From assembly GCA_907165065.1 (NCBI GenBank), contig OU015524.1, positions 1,426,001-1,490,000 of the forward strand: a stretch of DNA of 64,000 nucleotides. Reading direction: 5' to 3'. The position numbers and the translations under genes were made by a program. The stretch's first letter is position 1. Each line of letters opens with the position of its first letter. Positions 49,239 through 61,027 of this stretch are shown here, piece by piece. The notes under the pieces are model-generated. The model did no database searches and was not told where the DNA came from. It worked only from the letters and a program-made list of their open reading frames with translations. Source of the DNA: Caprimulgus europaeus (Eukaryota; Chordata; Aves; Caprimulgiformes; Caprimulgidae).

Positions 49239-51951
49239 ATGCTCTTGCCTGTAAGACCACATGCAGGCTCTCCCCTGTGCTCACTTCTCACCAGTCCAGA
49301 AGGTGTTCTGCCCATCCAAGGTTGCACATGAACCTCACGCAAGAGCATGCAAGGAGAGGCTCAGGACTGCGGGTGCTGTTCAGTAGCTTAAAGACAACAC
49401 CAATTTCCACGCCCCATGGCACAGGGAGGGATGTGAATAAGGAGGTTGAAGTCTCAAAGCAGGGAACAAACATGCCAGAAAGCCCAACTTTCCGAGGTGC
49501 TGCAGGCAGCTGTGCAGGTTATAAATCCTGTGGGGCAAGGAGAAGCCTCATGAGGAAGCCTGAGCCAGGACATCCCTGGAAGCACCTCACTCAGCTCCCT
49601 TCCCCGGCTTTACCCTGGAGAGCCATCCCTCAAGATCCCAGATAAGGCAGACTGACAAGGTGCTGAATGAAAGCCCTCACTGCTGCTGCCAGTAACCTGC
49701 CCTCCCTCCACGCCTCCAAACCTCCAGCACCATCCCAGCCTTCGCACCCACAGCTTCCCCAGGAAGCACACCCTGAATTTACCCTTTTCTGGGGCACAGC
49801 GGGGTCACCATCCACAATCCAGAGACATTTTTCAGGACAGCATCCAAAGTGGACTTCAGTGTGAAAATATAAGTTCAATATTCTGCATCAAAATCATTAA
49901 AAGCCCTCTCCACCCCCTCTGCCAGTGAGGACTGCTACAAAGGTGGCTACAAAACGAAGCGGCCAAACGAACCTTTTTGAATGCATATTAGCGCGCTTAA
50001 ATGGACCCAATGTGCATCTTGTTAGTTTGGGGTGGAAGTGGCTTTAACTCTGGTTTTACATTTAAAAGCAGAGAAGGAAAGTCCATGGAGAGAAGTCCCA
50101 GCAGCTGCCATGCCAGCAGACAAAGGACCTCACGCCCAAAGAGCACAACAAAGCGACGCCCTGAGTTGTTTGGATATGGCCATTCCTACACCAACTCAGC
50201 AAGAGCTTTCGTATGAAGGCTTCTCTCACAGAGCCTTTAATCTCATCAAAGGCCTCAATGTTTAGTTGTGAGTTGAGCAAAGAGCTGCCACCAATTTTTG
50301 CAAGCTCATCTATCAGGTTTTATATTTAAGTCTCCAGCTCCTGAAGTCACGTGGAAACCTTCCACCAAAACCACACAGACACTGATGAAGCAACTTCCTG
50401 ATGGCAGAGACAGCTTGAAACCTGGCCTCCTGAGAGCAAGGCATGGCAACACAAACTCTTCCCCCACCATGAATAACATTAAAATACAAGTATTCCTTTT
50501 TTTTTTTGCATGTCAAGATTTCTGAACACTTCAGATCACCCACACAGGTGAGCAAGGACAACGAGTTTCATGAGATGCTCAAGCCAGCGTGCTCAGGAGC
50601 TGCAGAGGGGACAGCCTCACCCACTCCCCTCACCATCAGTGCTACAAAACACTTCATTCTGCTTCTCCACGCAGAGCAAACATTTCCTTCCTCAAGAAAC
50701 AACAAGTTTTAGCACAGATTCAGCTCCTGACTCTAAGCATTTAAGTCAGCCTGCCAAGCTAAGCATCTGAGTGAAGCAATGAGTCCTCCTCGAGTCCCTC
50801 CGCAGTCAATGGAGAGTAACAGAAACTCTCTGGGGGGAAATTCAGGACTGAGATGACGACAAGAACACACACTATTAGCTTTGAATACTGCACAGAACAG
50901 TAAACACTTAGAAGCAGTGAGGCTGTTGCAAGGAAATGATGGCTGATGAAGGTTGAATATGCCCATCTCTGTTTCTTAACAAGATCTGGACTTCAGGGCC
51001 CCTTTTAAAATTACTCAGGATGGGAAGGCTGAATTTAGCTCCCATCCATCACCTTATCATGAGGATACAACCTCATGCTTCCTGCCACTGAGAATCTGGG
51101 AAAATGCAGAATTCTACCTCTTATCACCAAATCAGAATTAATTTCTTCTTCCTATTTTGCCTTACTTGAGGGGGGAAAAAAAGAAAAGCCCTACTTGATA
51201 GATAGCTAAATTTATGTCTTACCAAACTGAATGTAAATGCAAGAAACAGGAAGCTTTTACTTGGAAACTGGAATTTCAAGCACTCAGTGGCAAACAATGA
51301 ACTGGAGAGATAAAGATGCAATGGCAATAGTAGGGGACAGACCTGCCAAGCTTCCTGCCCACACTGACTCGAGAGCATGTGTCCTGCCATGATACGGGCC
51401 GGCCACACCGCTTGCTTTTATTTTTGTAATTGGTATTTGTTCCTGTGAAAACCCCTATGAAAACAAGAGGGAAGGCTGGACAATAGCAGCCCCTCCATCT
51501 CTTACAGCCACATCTTTTACTTAACACTCCAGCAAAAGATGTAATCAGCGCATCTTTGTCCATTTGTACAATTCTCTCTGCTGCGACGAGGATTGTATTA
51601 CACTCTCCAGCACCCGCCAGATCAGAGCATCCAGCCTTCCCCATCACTTCAGGAGATTGATCTGATACTTGAAAGCACATTTGCTATTATCTACTCCAGC
51701 CCTTTGGAAATGACATTACACAGATACGGGGGGCAGGCAAATATTGCCACTCTTTTATTATTCCTGCCGTTCCCTCGCTTGTAATATCTGAGAAGTTCCC
51801 AGGTCAATGGGATTTACTTTATCTTCCTCCCCTTTCCTTTATCTCCTCCCTCACCCCACAGGTATCCGTGTCCAAATGGGACTCTTCGGCAGGGGGTTTG
51901 CTTGACCCGGGTCACTTGAAGGTCAAGCTTTTCACTGCTTGCTAATGCAAA
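49239..51951. other. MEIS1: Unique intron, no gene seen
   Basis: No recognised repeat or gene. Scattered short frames lack codon structure or family resemblance. Confidence 0.45.
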
Positions 51952-52334
51952 GCTTCCTCCAGCCCTCCAAAGATTCCTCCAGCCCTCCAAAGCCTCCCCC
52001 CAGCCCTCCAAAGCTTCCTCCAGCCCTCCAAAGCTTCCTCCAGCCCTCCAAAGCCTCCCCCCAGCCCTCCAAAGCCTCCCCCCAGCCCTCCAAAGATTCC
52101 TCCAGCCCTCCAAAGCTTCCTCCAGCCCTCCAAAGATTCCTCCAGCCCTCCAAAGCCTCCCCCCAGCCCTCCAAAGATTCCTCCAGCCCTCCAAAGCCTC
52201 CCCCCAGCCCTCCACAGATTCCTCCAGCCCTCCAAAGCCTCCCCCCAGCCCTCCACAGATTCCTCCAGCCCTCCAAAGCCTCCCCCCAGCCCTCCAAAGC
52301 CTCCCCCAGCCCTCCAAAGCCTCCTCCCAGCCAG
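51952..52334. repeat. 20/21-bp C-rich minisatellite, about 19 units
   Basis: Units are of three kinds: gcttcctccagccctccaaa (20 bp), gattcctccagccctccaaa (20 bp), and a 21-bp form with gcctccccccagccctccaaa-type sequence that has a longer C run. The plus strand is almost pure C/T/A and the minus strand is G-rich (ggagggctggggggaggc). Long frames on both strands (up to 213 codons) are by-products of the repeat and its low stop-codon content. They are not proteins. Confidence 0.96.
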
Positions 52335-53385
52335 GGGGTCCAGGGTACCCCCTCCCCACACACTCCTCTCCCAGCCACGGGTGCCGATGAAGAAGGCAAA
52401 TGCTCCTCGGTGAAGCTGCAGAAGCAAAATCCTCCCCATATAAGAACTGGAACATGTTTTGTGTTTTTAAAGAAATAAAGCAAAAGGAGAAGCTCCTGAA
52501 AAATTAGCTCAGTGTGGATTTTATTCCTGTGCTAAAGTTGAAGGATGGGAGGCTTAACTAGTTAGGAGCAACTCAGACTATATTTTTGCCTACCAGAATG
52601 AAGATCGATTTTTATTTAGATTGATTTTAAGATTTACATGCGAGAAATGGATACAATTGGATCAAATATACACTAAAACAAATTGTTGACTCCCATGAAA
52701 GCCAATAAAACCAAAACAAATTTCACAGATCTCATCTACCAGCGTTTGAGATTTGGTTAATTTCATTATTTTGTATATGTTTATGGAGCAGAAATTTGCT
52801 TAACTCTTTTCCACTTTTCTTTTACTGAAACAATAAGACTCGCTGCAGAATTTTTTTGTACTTGAATATTATCACCAGGATAGCATATGGCACACTAGCA
52901 GCAGGCAGTTTATCTTCATCCTCTTTGGAAGCTAAAATTAGCACAATGCTTTTGCAACAGTGCATGATGTATTCCAACCAGTACAATATACCTAAGACAA
53001 CTTCAGATCCATCCCTGGCTGACCTCCAGTCTTCAAGTAAATTGATTATTAATTTTAATTGAGTATTAATGTATTTAGTATCAAGTTGGCATTTATCAAC
53101 TTGAGAGGCACTTTTAAGTTTAATGCTGTCATCTCACCTACATCAACTGCAACAGGAAATAACATTTGTGTATTAATAACACAGAGAATTTCCAATCATT
53201 TGGCTGAGGCAATTCCTATTTATATTAAAACATTATATATGGAAAGTCATGGTGCAAAATTGCAAGTATGTGCATAGTCTGCTTTTTAGCAACACAATAT
53301 AATTAATCATGGTGAAGAGTTGATGTTATGACTTACATGCTCCTCCTGCTTCAACTCTCATTACTGCAGACCATTATCTGGTTAC
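52335..53385. other. MEIS1: AT-rich unique intron between two minisatellites
   Basis: 52.5-53.35 kb is AT-rich, high-complexity and free of recognised repeats. It may be conserved noncoding sequence. No gene is seen. Confidence 0.4.
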
Positions 53386-53550
53386 TTTATTGGGATTAAA
53401 CTCAATCAAACCACCAACTTTACTGGGATTAAACTCAACCAAACCACCAACTTTACTGGGATTAAACTCAACCAAACCACCAACTTTACTGGGATTAAAT
53501 TCAACCAAACCACCAACTTTACTGGGATTAAACTCAACCAAGTCACCAAC
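53386..53550. repeat. 33-bp minisatellite, five units
   Basis: Five near-identical tandem copies of tttactgggattaaactcaa followed by ccaaaccaccaac. Differences are few: tttatt and aatc in the first copy, aattc in the fourth, and aagtcacc in the fifth. Since 33 is a multiple of three, frames stay open on both strands and give an 11-residue periodic peptide, which is an artefact. Confidence 0.97.
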
Positions 53551-54754
53551 TTTACATTTCCCAATGATGTGGCTACACCAGCCCTCTCTGCTCACCAGGC
53601 TGCTGTTCAACCTGGTAAATTATGGCCACCTCAGGGGTTTTTTTTAGCTGGATTAAATCTGTGGTGAGACACTAATATTAGCACCGCTTGCTAATTTGTT
53701 TCTTGTAGCTGTAAGGCCAAGGAATTTAGCACAACACTTTTTCTAAAGGAAATATGAAAGGGTGCTGAAAAAGCCCTGTACTTCACGAGGGTGGTTGTTT
53801 TACCACCTTTCTTGCCAGGTTCACAGAATAAAAATGTGCACCAGTGGGAGACAGTCACATCCAAGCATGGATACAACCAAACACACAAATATTGATATTT
53901 ATATATTGTTGCATTAAACAATATTTATCTACTGGCATCCAAAGATTCTGTGGCTCAGTCTGCTCACCAACTGACAAAACTGCCCCTTGCTTTGCCTCCA
54001 GCCCCTCACAAAACTACAACACAGGACCAACTCATACTGAAATATCATCAATACAATTCTTGCTCTTACACAGCCAGCCTCACGCAGAATTTGCCTGGGT
54101 TATTCCAGACAGATACAGGAAAAAAAATATATAAAGAAAATGGGCAGAATCCTGTACCAAAGCCTGTCCCAGGGCATCCTCAGTGCCTCAGCCAGGGACA
54201 GGAGAGGATTAGTAGGAGATGCTTTACTAAGCAGGGAAGGGAGGAGGAGTGTGGCATGAGCATATTGTTCCAGCCCCACTTTGTTGCCTCTTTCCACCCA
54301 ACAAAAGGTTCTCCACCCTACAAGCTTTGCTTCCATAACCTTCATTTGCTGACCAGACAGAGCTAAGAAATGCCTTCTTCTGAAGTCCATCGGGACGCTG
54401 TGGACTCCAGAATATTTTTAGCAGGCATCCATGTGACACTAACTGCTACCCAGAGAGCTGGGGGAAGATTTAAGAACCAGTCAGGTTACGTCCACCACCT
54501 TCAGATCTTTTCTGAGGACATAACTGGTGCCTCCTAGTAGGTCCATGAGGGTTGGAAGGGTCAAGGCTCTCCTGTGGCATGGGATCAATCATGGGAAAAC
54601 AAAGCTGAAAAGGCTGTTCCTACTATATTTTTATTTACTTATATGATGGTTCTTCTTTCTGACACCTCCATATTATGCTTCTGCAAAGAGCAACCACAAA
54701 AAACTGCCTGCAAACTCTGCGTGAGATTTCCAACGCTCATGAGGAAGAAAATAA

Positions 54755-54792
54755 AATATATATATATATATAACTAGATATAGATATATATA
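54755..54792. repeat. (TA)n-rich simple repeat
   Basis: Interrupted TA dinucleotides (tatatatatatataactaga and tatagatatata). Confidence 0.93.
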
Positions 54793-55720
54793 ATCTGTGG
54801 CTAATAAATGCCAGAGATAGCACCTGGTGATGAGGAAGTTCCCAAGCCACAGTGTGACAGAGGGCTCTGGGGAGACAGTGCTTGCTCTGATGTGACACTG
54901 CTCCCACGGCACGGCACGGCTCTCCCATGTCCTCTCCCACCTCCCAAGCCCTACCAGCAAAAACCCAAGTGTGCCCAAGGCAAGATGCAGAGGCCACATG
55001 GAGGGAGCATCATGGCTAAAGAGAGCTAGAAGGTTTTACCCCTGACACTCTCATTCAAGACCCACCAGAGCAGTATCAGGCATGAGAAGAGATGTTGAGC
55101 CTCTCCCACCAGTATTTCTCACAGCTCCTTCTGAGTGGGTCCCCAGCCCAGCAGAATTTGTCCCTGATGAATTGTAGGGTGACAAGTGGCTGTGCCACCA
55201 GCCTCAGGGGCTGCCCCCATCACCCCGAGAAGGTCCCCATCTCATTCATGAATTTAAATTTAAAACAATTTTAAAAAATAAAAATAAAAGCATCAATGTG
55301 CTTAGAAAAAAATGATGTCAGCATCTTACGGCGCTGAGCCTATTAATTAATCCCCTAAAGAATGCCCCCTCGCCCACAAACATATAATGTAATGCCAGCT
55401 TAATCTTACCTAAAAAAAAATACAATGCAATAAGATTACTAGTCTGACTCTGCTAACTGTTACAGCACTGCTTAATCCTGCATTTCAGCGCTTTAACAAG
55501 CTCCTACAATGCTGGATGGAGTTTATCAGAGCAGTTGCCGAGACAAGAAGGACTTATGTTTTAAACAATATAATTCCACGGTCTTTTGTGCTCTTTACAC
55601 GTTATTTTTATACAATGACTTTCATCCTGGAAGATCTCAAAGCCTATTGCCTATTCCCATTTCCAGTGAAGTCTGCCTTTCAGGTTTCATACTGGAGCAG
55701 GATTAGAAATGAGAAATAAA

Positions 55721-55801
55721 TGTATATATATTTTATATATATATATAAATATATATAAAAAATATATATAAAAATATAAATATATATAAATATAAATATA
55801 A

Positions 55802-55867
<66 letters not shown>
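55721..55867. repeat. 147-bp A/T tract, (TA)n and ATAAATA units
   Basis: After a single G near the left end, the block is made only of A and T: first ATAAA/TATAAA mixtures (to about 55815), then pure TA dinucleotides (about 55815-55867). It can extrude or melt easily and is likely length-polymorphic. Confidence 0.97.
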
Positions 55868-55869
<2 letters not shown>

Positions 55870-58800
55870 AGGGGATTACAGCAGCAAGATCTGCTGGGGT
55901 AGGATGCCCATCCCTCCTGTCCCCCCAGTAGTAGCTGGGATGGGTGACACCAAGCTGGCTCCATTCTCTCCAAAAACTACAAGGGAACCCACTTGGGACC
56001 CTGCCCAAAAAAGTGGGTGCAAGGGTGTCCTACCAAAATATCACCCCTCCTTCCCTGCAATACCTTTGTCTTCCTCCCCAGACCGCCCTCCCACCCACTT
56101 GGGCGACACACATTTCCCCATCTCTGCTGGATACAGACGTACCAAGCTTCCCATGGAAGAGGAGAAGAAAGCTCTGCTCCCTCCCTGTAATTATCAAATC
56201 AGCCCCAAAATGAGGAAGAATGGAGAATCCTCATTATAGCACATCATAAACCAGGGCAAGCTCTCGCGCTCGCCGTATGTTACCGGCGCAGCCTGCCAAC
56301 AAAACTTTACAAAGAGAGCAGGAATTCGTGTTTGCAGAGATATTAAAGTCATAAAAGGGGAAATTTCTATTTTATTTTCCCACAGCCTAAATGAAGGTGA
56401 ACCAAGCAAATTTGGCAAAGAGCGCTAGTCAGATGCCATTTCCCACAGCAGCGTGGTATTTTCCTCTGGGAATAAAACATTTTCCTTCAACTACTGTTTA
56501 TAACTCTTATCAGTTCAACAGCAATAGAGCCATCAAGTCCAATATCTTGTGGAAAAAAGTCAAGGTCAACAAGTACTTGCATTTTCGTTTATCTTTAGCT
56601 GCAATTGCTACTGACATTCAATTGGGTAATAAACATGAGGACTGTCAAATGCTCTCAGCAAACAGGTGATCCAAAAGCTATCAGAGGGAAAGAGGCTACC
56701 TCCAGGTAATCAAACAATTCCCTTGCAACAATTATGACTGGAGTGCATTCATTTACAGAAGCAATCGCCTGTCAAATTTGAATGAAGAGCATCAAACCAT
56801 TCCCACCAACGGGGTAATAAGGGCGAGAAAATACCAACTACGTCTACTTTCTTCCCAACAAAAGCACGCCAGCATCAGCAAGAGCCATCAAAAATAGAGA
56901 AAATTAAAAAAAAAATTAAAAAATCCAATATCTTATTTCCTAAATTGAGTTTTTAAGAATTATTTTCCCATGCAAACCAGAGGAGATTGGTCCAAGCAGC
57001 TCGATCTCATGACGAGCAATAATGGAGCAATAATGGATGTTCTGGAAACCGGTACAGAAAGGGAGGTTAGAGGAGCGGCTGACAACCAGCACTGGGGCAG
57101 CTTCCTGAGCCAGCAGCTGCATCTGGAGCAGGGTTTCTGATAGCTACAGAAGGACTTATTTTTCCACAAATTGGTCTAATCTCTTTTTTGTCCCCCACTG
57201 ACCTCCACAGCACCCTGTATCAACACCTTTAACCCAACAGGTAAAACATTTTTGTTTGTTTTAAACTTGCTAACGCTCTGGAAAGCTCCTGTGCCGTGAA
57301 ACTTGTCCTCACCCCTAGTCCTTGCATTATGGGACAAGCACTTTCTCCATACACAACTCATTTTTTTAAAGACTTTTCTTCTAACCTTAGTTCTTTTTTT
57401 CTCTCTTTTTTTTCCCCCCCCCAGCATTTCACATGAGAGGCAGGAACATGGTTTATGCCAAGAAGCCCAATGGCACACCCTGTTGCATCACTGATCCAGA
57501 AACAACGTGTGCTTACAGGTTGAGGCTCACTGCAATAAAATGTTTCTCCAAAGTGGAGGCTGTCTCAGGAACATGACTTTGCTTCTTTCACCTCTGGTTT
57601 AAAGAGGTCAGTGATGCACACCTGAATGTCACACTCTGCCTCCATCAGATAGCAAAAGACTCAGCTGAAGCCACCAAGACCTGGAGAGGCAAATGGGGTT
57701 TGGGCTGGTGCCTTCAGGATGGAAAGCATATGGGAAGTTCACTAGCTTCCACAAGCCACCACAACCTAAAAGAGCACATTTAGGATGTGTAGGGGGAAAA
57801 AAACCCAACCATCATCCAGAATAAACCAACAATTTTTCTAAATCAAATCATATCAGTGGTCTTCAAAACACAAGACTCGGGTACTGCTAAAAAGAGTTAT
57901 CTTGGACACCAAGAACTTCAACCCTATTTCTGCAGCTACTCACATCCAAAACCCTCTCTGCCCCATCCAAGGAGGGAAGCAAGATGCCCTTCAGTCCTAC
58001 ACCTGAGCTGTTAGCTAACAGTCCAAGACACAATTTAGCAATGTTGTATTTTCCACTGCTATTCCCTGCTCGGTGTATGCAGGATCTCACCCTCAGTAAC
58101 ACACCCGGGGCCGTGCAGACACATTTTGGGATGGGCAAAGGCCTCACACCGCTGGTGGGATGCTCGGTTCGGGGTCAGGGCCATGTTCTTACATCCACAT
58201 CTATGTACACAGAGACTTGCTCGCAGATGTTTCATGGGACAGACATTTCTAAGTTTAGAAAAACTTGCCAAGAAAAAGGAAAAAAAAAAAAAAAAAGATT
58301 CCAGGACTCCAGCACATGAATTTTGCTGCTTGATTACAGACAGGCTGAGAAGTCAGGAATATTTGTATTTCCACAGCCACTTTAAAGGTAAACAGTTCCC
58401 AAAGTCTTTTTCCCTCCTTTTGCTCTGCCAACGATGGCAAGAGCTCCAGCCTGAGGGATCCTGACACAGCCACTGGTCTGCTCCCCTCCCGCCTGGAAGC
58501 TCTTCCCAAGCAAAGACTGAAAGTCGCATTAAACCGTGCTGGAACGGTCGTGCTGGTTTTGAGCTGCTTATTATCTCTGGGGGCTGACCTGAAAAACAAG
58601 TTGGTACTTAGACAGAGAAATTCAGGTTTCCCCAGAAAGGCAAATGGGAGGAAGGAAGGTTTGGGTTTTTTTTTTTACAAGGAAAAGAATTTGTTTATGA
58701 CTGCGCTCCCCACCATTTAGGCAAAACAAGCCACATTGCTAAGTATTTAAACTTGCTTTGCCAAACAGAAAAGGAAAAATTCCTGGTAATAACAGACGTG

Positions 58801-59479
58801 CAGAGCTAATGTGAACGGTTAAAATAAACCCTGACCCTGGGAATAGATTGATGCTCGAATCATGACAGATACCCGCTTCCAAGCGAGGACTCTCTCCCAT
58901 GCACCATACTGGAAGCATAACCCTGCCCAGCTGAAGCACGGAGGCTTAACGCTGCCAAAATCTAACTTTAACAGCTGAATCAGGCTGATGAGACCAAAAA
59001 AAACCCCCTAAAAACAACAACAAAAAAAACCCAACCAGAAGGAAGAAAAAAAAAAACCCCAACCAGTTTCACGCCCTCCGGCTTTAGAGCAGAATGATAA
59101 ATTGACATCGTGTTGTTATGAGCATAATCCTCAACTACTCAATCACTGCTAAAAAATAAAACACGATTCTGGGGAGATAAAAATAATTAATGCTGGTGCT
59201 GCTGCAGAATATGTACCTACATGGTGTGCTTCAGATATACAGGGGGGTGTTTGGAACCTCGTACCTCGCGTCAGAGGAAGAGGGCACAGGTGCTCGCGCT
59301 GATCTAAAGCAAACCGAGCGCTGCCCACTTGATGGAAAAGCAAGAAAAGAAAAGGGGATGGCAGAGCCTCGCCGAGAAAACTGATCCCACTCCGTTTCCA
59401 AACAAGCCTATTACGCTGAATTCGGGATTCACAATACATAAAGCACCAGCAAAAACCCCGGGAGCAGCCCCTGTTGACT

Positions 59480-59720
59480 AATGCCCTGTCTCTTCCAATC
59501 GAGGGTCACATCCAGCCTAACCGATCGCACGATAATGGCATCAGAAAAGGTCAATCAAAGACAAGCCGGAGCTTCCACCGCCTGGCTGACCTTCGGAGCT
59601 TGTGACAAATTGCTATCAGTCAATGTCAACTAATGACAGCGGCTCTTTGGCTAATCAATTGTTCTAAAAATGATCAAGAAAACTACTCGCAGGACAGCTC
59701 ATTTTCACATCAATGCCTGT
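59480..59720. promoter_or_regulatory. Candidate intronic regulatory element (unproven)
   Basis: Repeat-free, high-complexity sequence with a TCF/LEF-like ATCAAAG inside tcaatcaaag (59551-59560), a TALE-type TGACAG (59634-59639), a TGACA at 59603, and taatcaattgttct (59652-59665), which contains homeodomain- and SOX-like words. Motif presence is direct; function is inference and the motifs are short. Confidence 0.28.
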
Positions 59721-60687
59721 GAAGTATGAAAAGCTTTTTTTTTTTTTGAGTTTTTAATAAGCTCATAAGTAAAGCAGTTACTTGGTAACAGGGGTCACCT
59801 TAGTGAAAAGACAGAACCTTTGTCTGCTTTTTACATATTCTTTTATTACCATATTACAGTAAAAATATGCCGTGCCATTACTGTGCCAGAGGGCTACATA
59901 ATAAAGTTGGTAATACTTGATTTTTTTTTTTTTTTTTGAGATAAATACTTCTCTGGTTGAGAGGCCTCTGTTTGGATGTAAACAACTCGATACACTCGCC
60001 ACGTGTTTAAACGCAAAGCCATCACCACCGGCTCGCAGGTGACGCGCCCGCTCGTTACTCACCCAAGCTTCACGTGACAGAGCCGGTAGCAAAAGCCACG
60101 CTGCAGAATCCAGCGGTGCTGCCGGGAAGTTCAGGTCTAACAGCAGCTATTTTGTTCTGAAACCCACCCACCCCATGCAAGAGCAACTTATTCCGACTAT
60201 TTCCGACACAATTCACCTTGGGTAGGAAAACCGCACGCTCCGAAACCCCCAAAGCCCTGCAAAAATAAACAGACGCTTCCGCCCTGGAAGGATTTTGCGT
60301 GTACAAGCCAATGTGGAAACACACAGAGGCTTGGGCTGTGGGACATATATCACAGTTCTCCCATACATCAAAGGGGCGGCTGCAGACTGGAGATTTGTCC
60401 GTCCATCCCTTCATCACACCTGCCTGTGCCAGCATCGCCCTCGGCCCCCGCGCACAGCCTCACAGCCAGGCCACACTCTAAGCCACGCTCATGCGTTAAA
60501 TATTCACCAAGCCAACAAACCCACACCGGTCTCAGGCCCCACAGCTGCAGGCACAGTGATGTTCTGCTTTCCTATGAGGAGAGCGTTGGGCAAAGCACAC
60601 TGTGGGACAATGTACCACAAAAAGCCCCTTGAGAGGATGCTGCTTTGAGAGGGAACAAGGAGCCATCATTCATGGTTTATCTCTTCT

Positions 60688-61027
60688 AGTGGCCTTCCAG
60701 TACCTGAAGGGGCTCCAGGAAGGCTGGGGAGGGACTTTGGACAAGGGCAGGGAGTGACAGAACAAGGGGTGATGGCTTGAAATTGGAAAAGGGGAGATGG
60801 AGCTGAGATGTGAGGAAGAAATTCTTTGGTGTGAGGGTGGTGAGATCCTGTCCCAGGTTGCCCAGAGAAGCTGTGGCTGCTCCTCCCTGGAAGTGTTCTC
60901 GGCCAGGTTGGATGAGGCTTTGAGCAACCTGGTCTAGTGGAAGGTGTCCCTGCTGCTGGCAGGGGGTTGGGACTGAAGGAGCTTTAAGGTCCCTCCTAAC
61001 CCAGACCATTCCATGGTTCAATGATTC
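60688..61027 (+). mobile_element. CR1 LINE 3' fragment, inverted partner of the copy at 27803
   Basis: The plus strand reads ggccttccagtacctgaagg ggctccaggaaggctgggga, ctggaagtgttctcggccag, gcaacctggtctagtggaag and ends ccattccatggttcaatgat. It is closely similar over its length to the reverse complement of 27803-28256, with one extra block of about 25-30 bp near 60775-60800. It is antisense to MEIS1. Confidence 0.94.

Larger units (their letters stand above)
53551..60687. other. MEIS1: Unique intron with several high-complexity stretches
   Basis: No gene is seen. 55.3-55.7 kb, 56.2-56.9 kb and 59.48-59.72 kb are high-complexity, repeat-free and AT-leaning, typical in look of developmental noncoding elements. 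A-rich or T-rich runs occur at 58278-58297, 58667-58677, 59048-59060, 59735-59746 and 59920-59937. The two overlapping frames at 55509-55719 are not supported as coding. Confidence 0.4.

Noticed and set aside
51814-52483. Long open frames on both strands (up to 213 codons) with Trp-Arg-Ala-Gly-Gly-like or Pro/Ser-rich repeats
   Set aside because: They are created by the 20/21-bp minisatellite. Several frames are open at once on both strands, and none has a family match or gene context.
53374-53647. Periodic 11-residue peptide frames on both strands
   Set aside because: The 33-bp tandem unit is a multiple of three and has no stop codon, so frames stay open automatically.
55509-55719. Two overlapping plus frames of about 65 codons in conserved-looking DNA
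   Set aside because: Two frames open in the same place, neither with recognisable content. The sequence looks noncoding.
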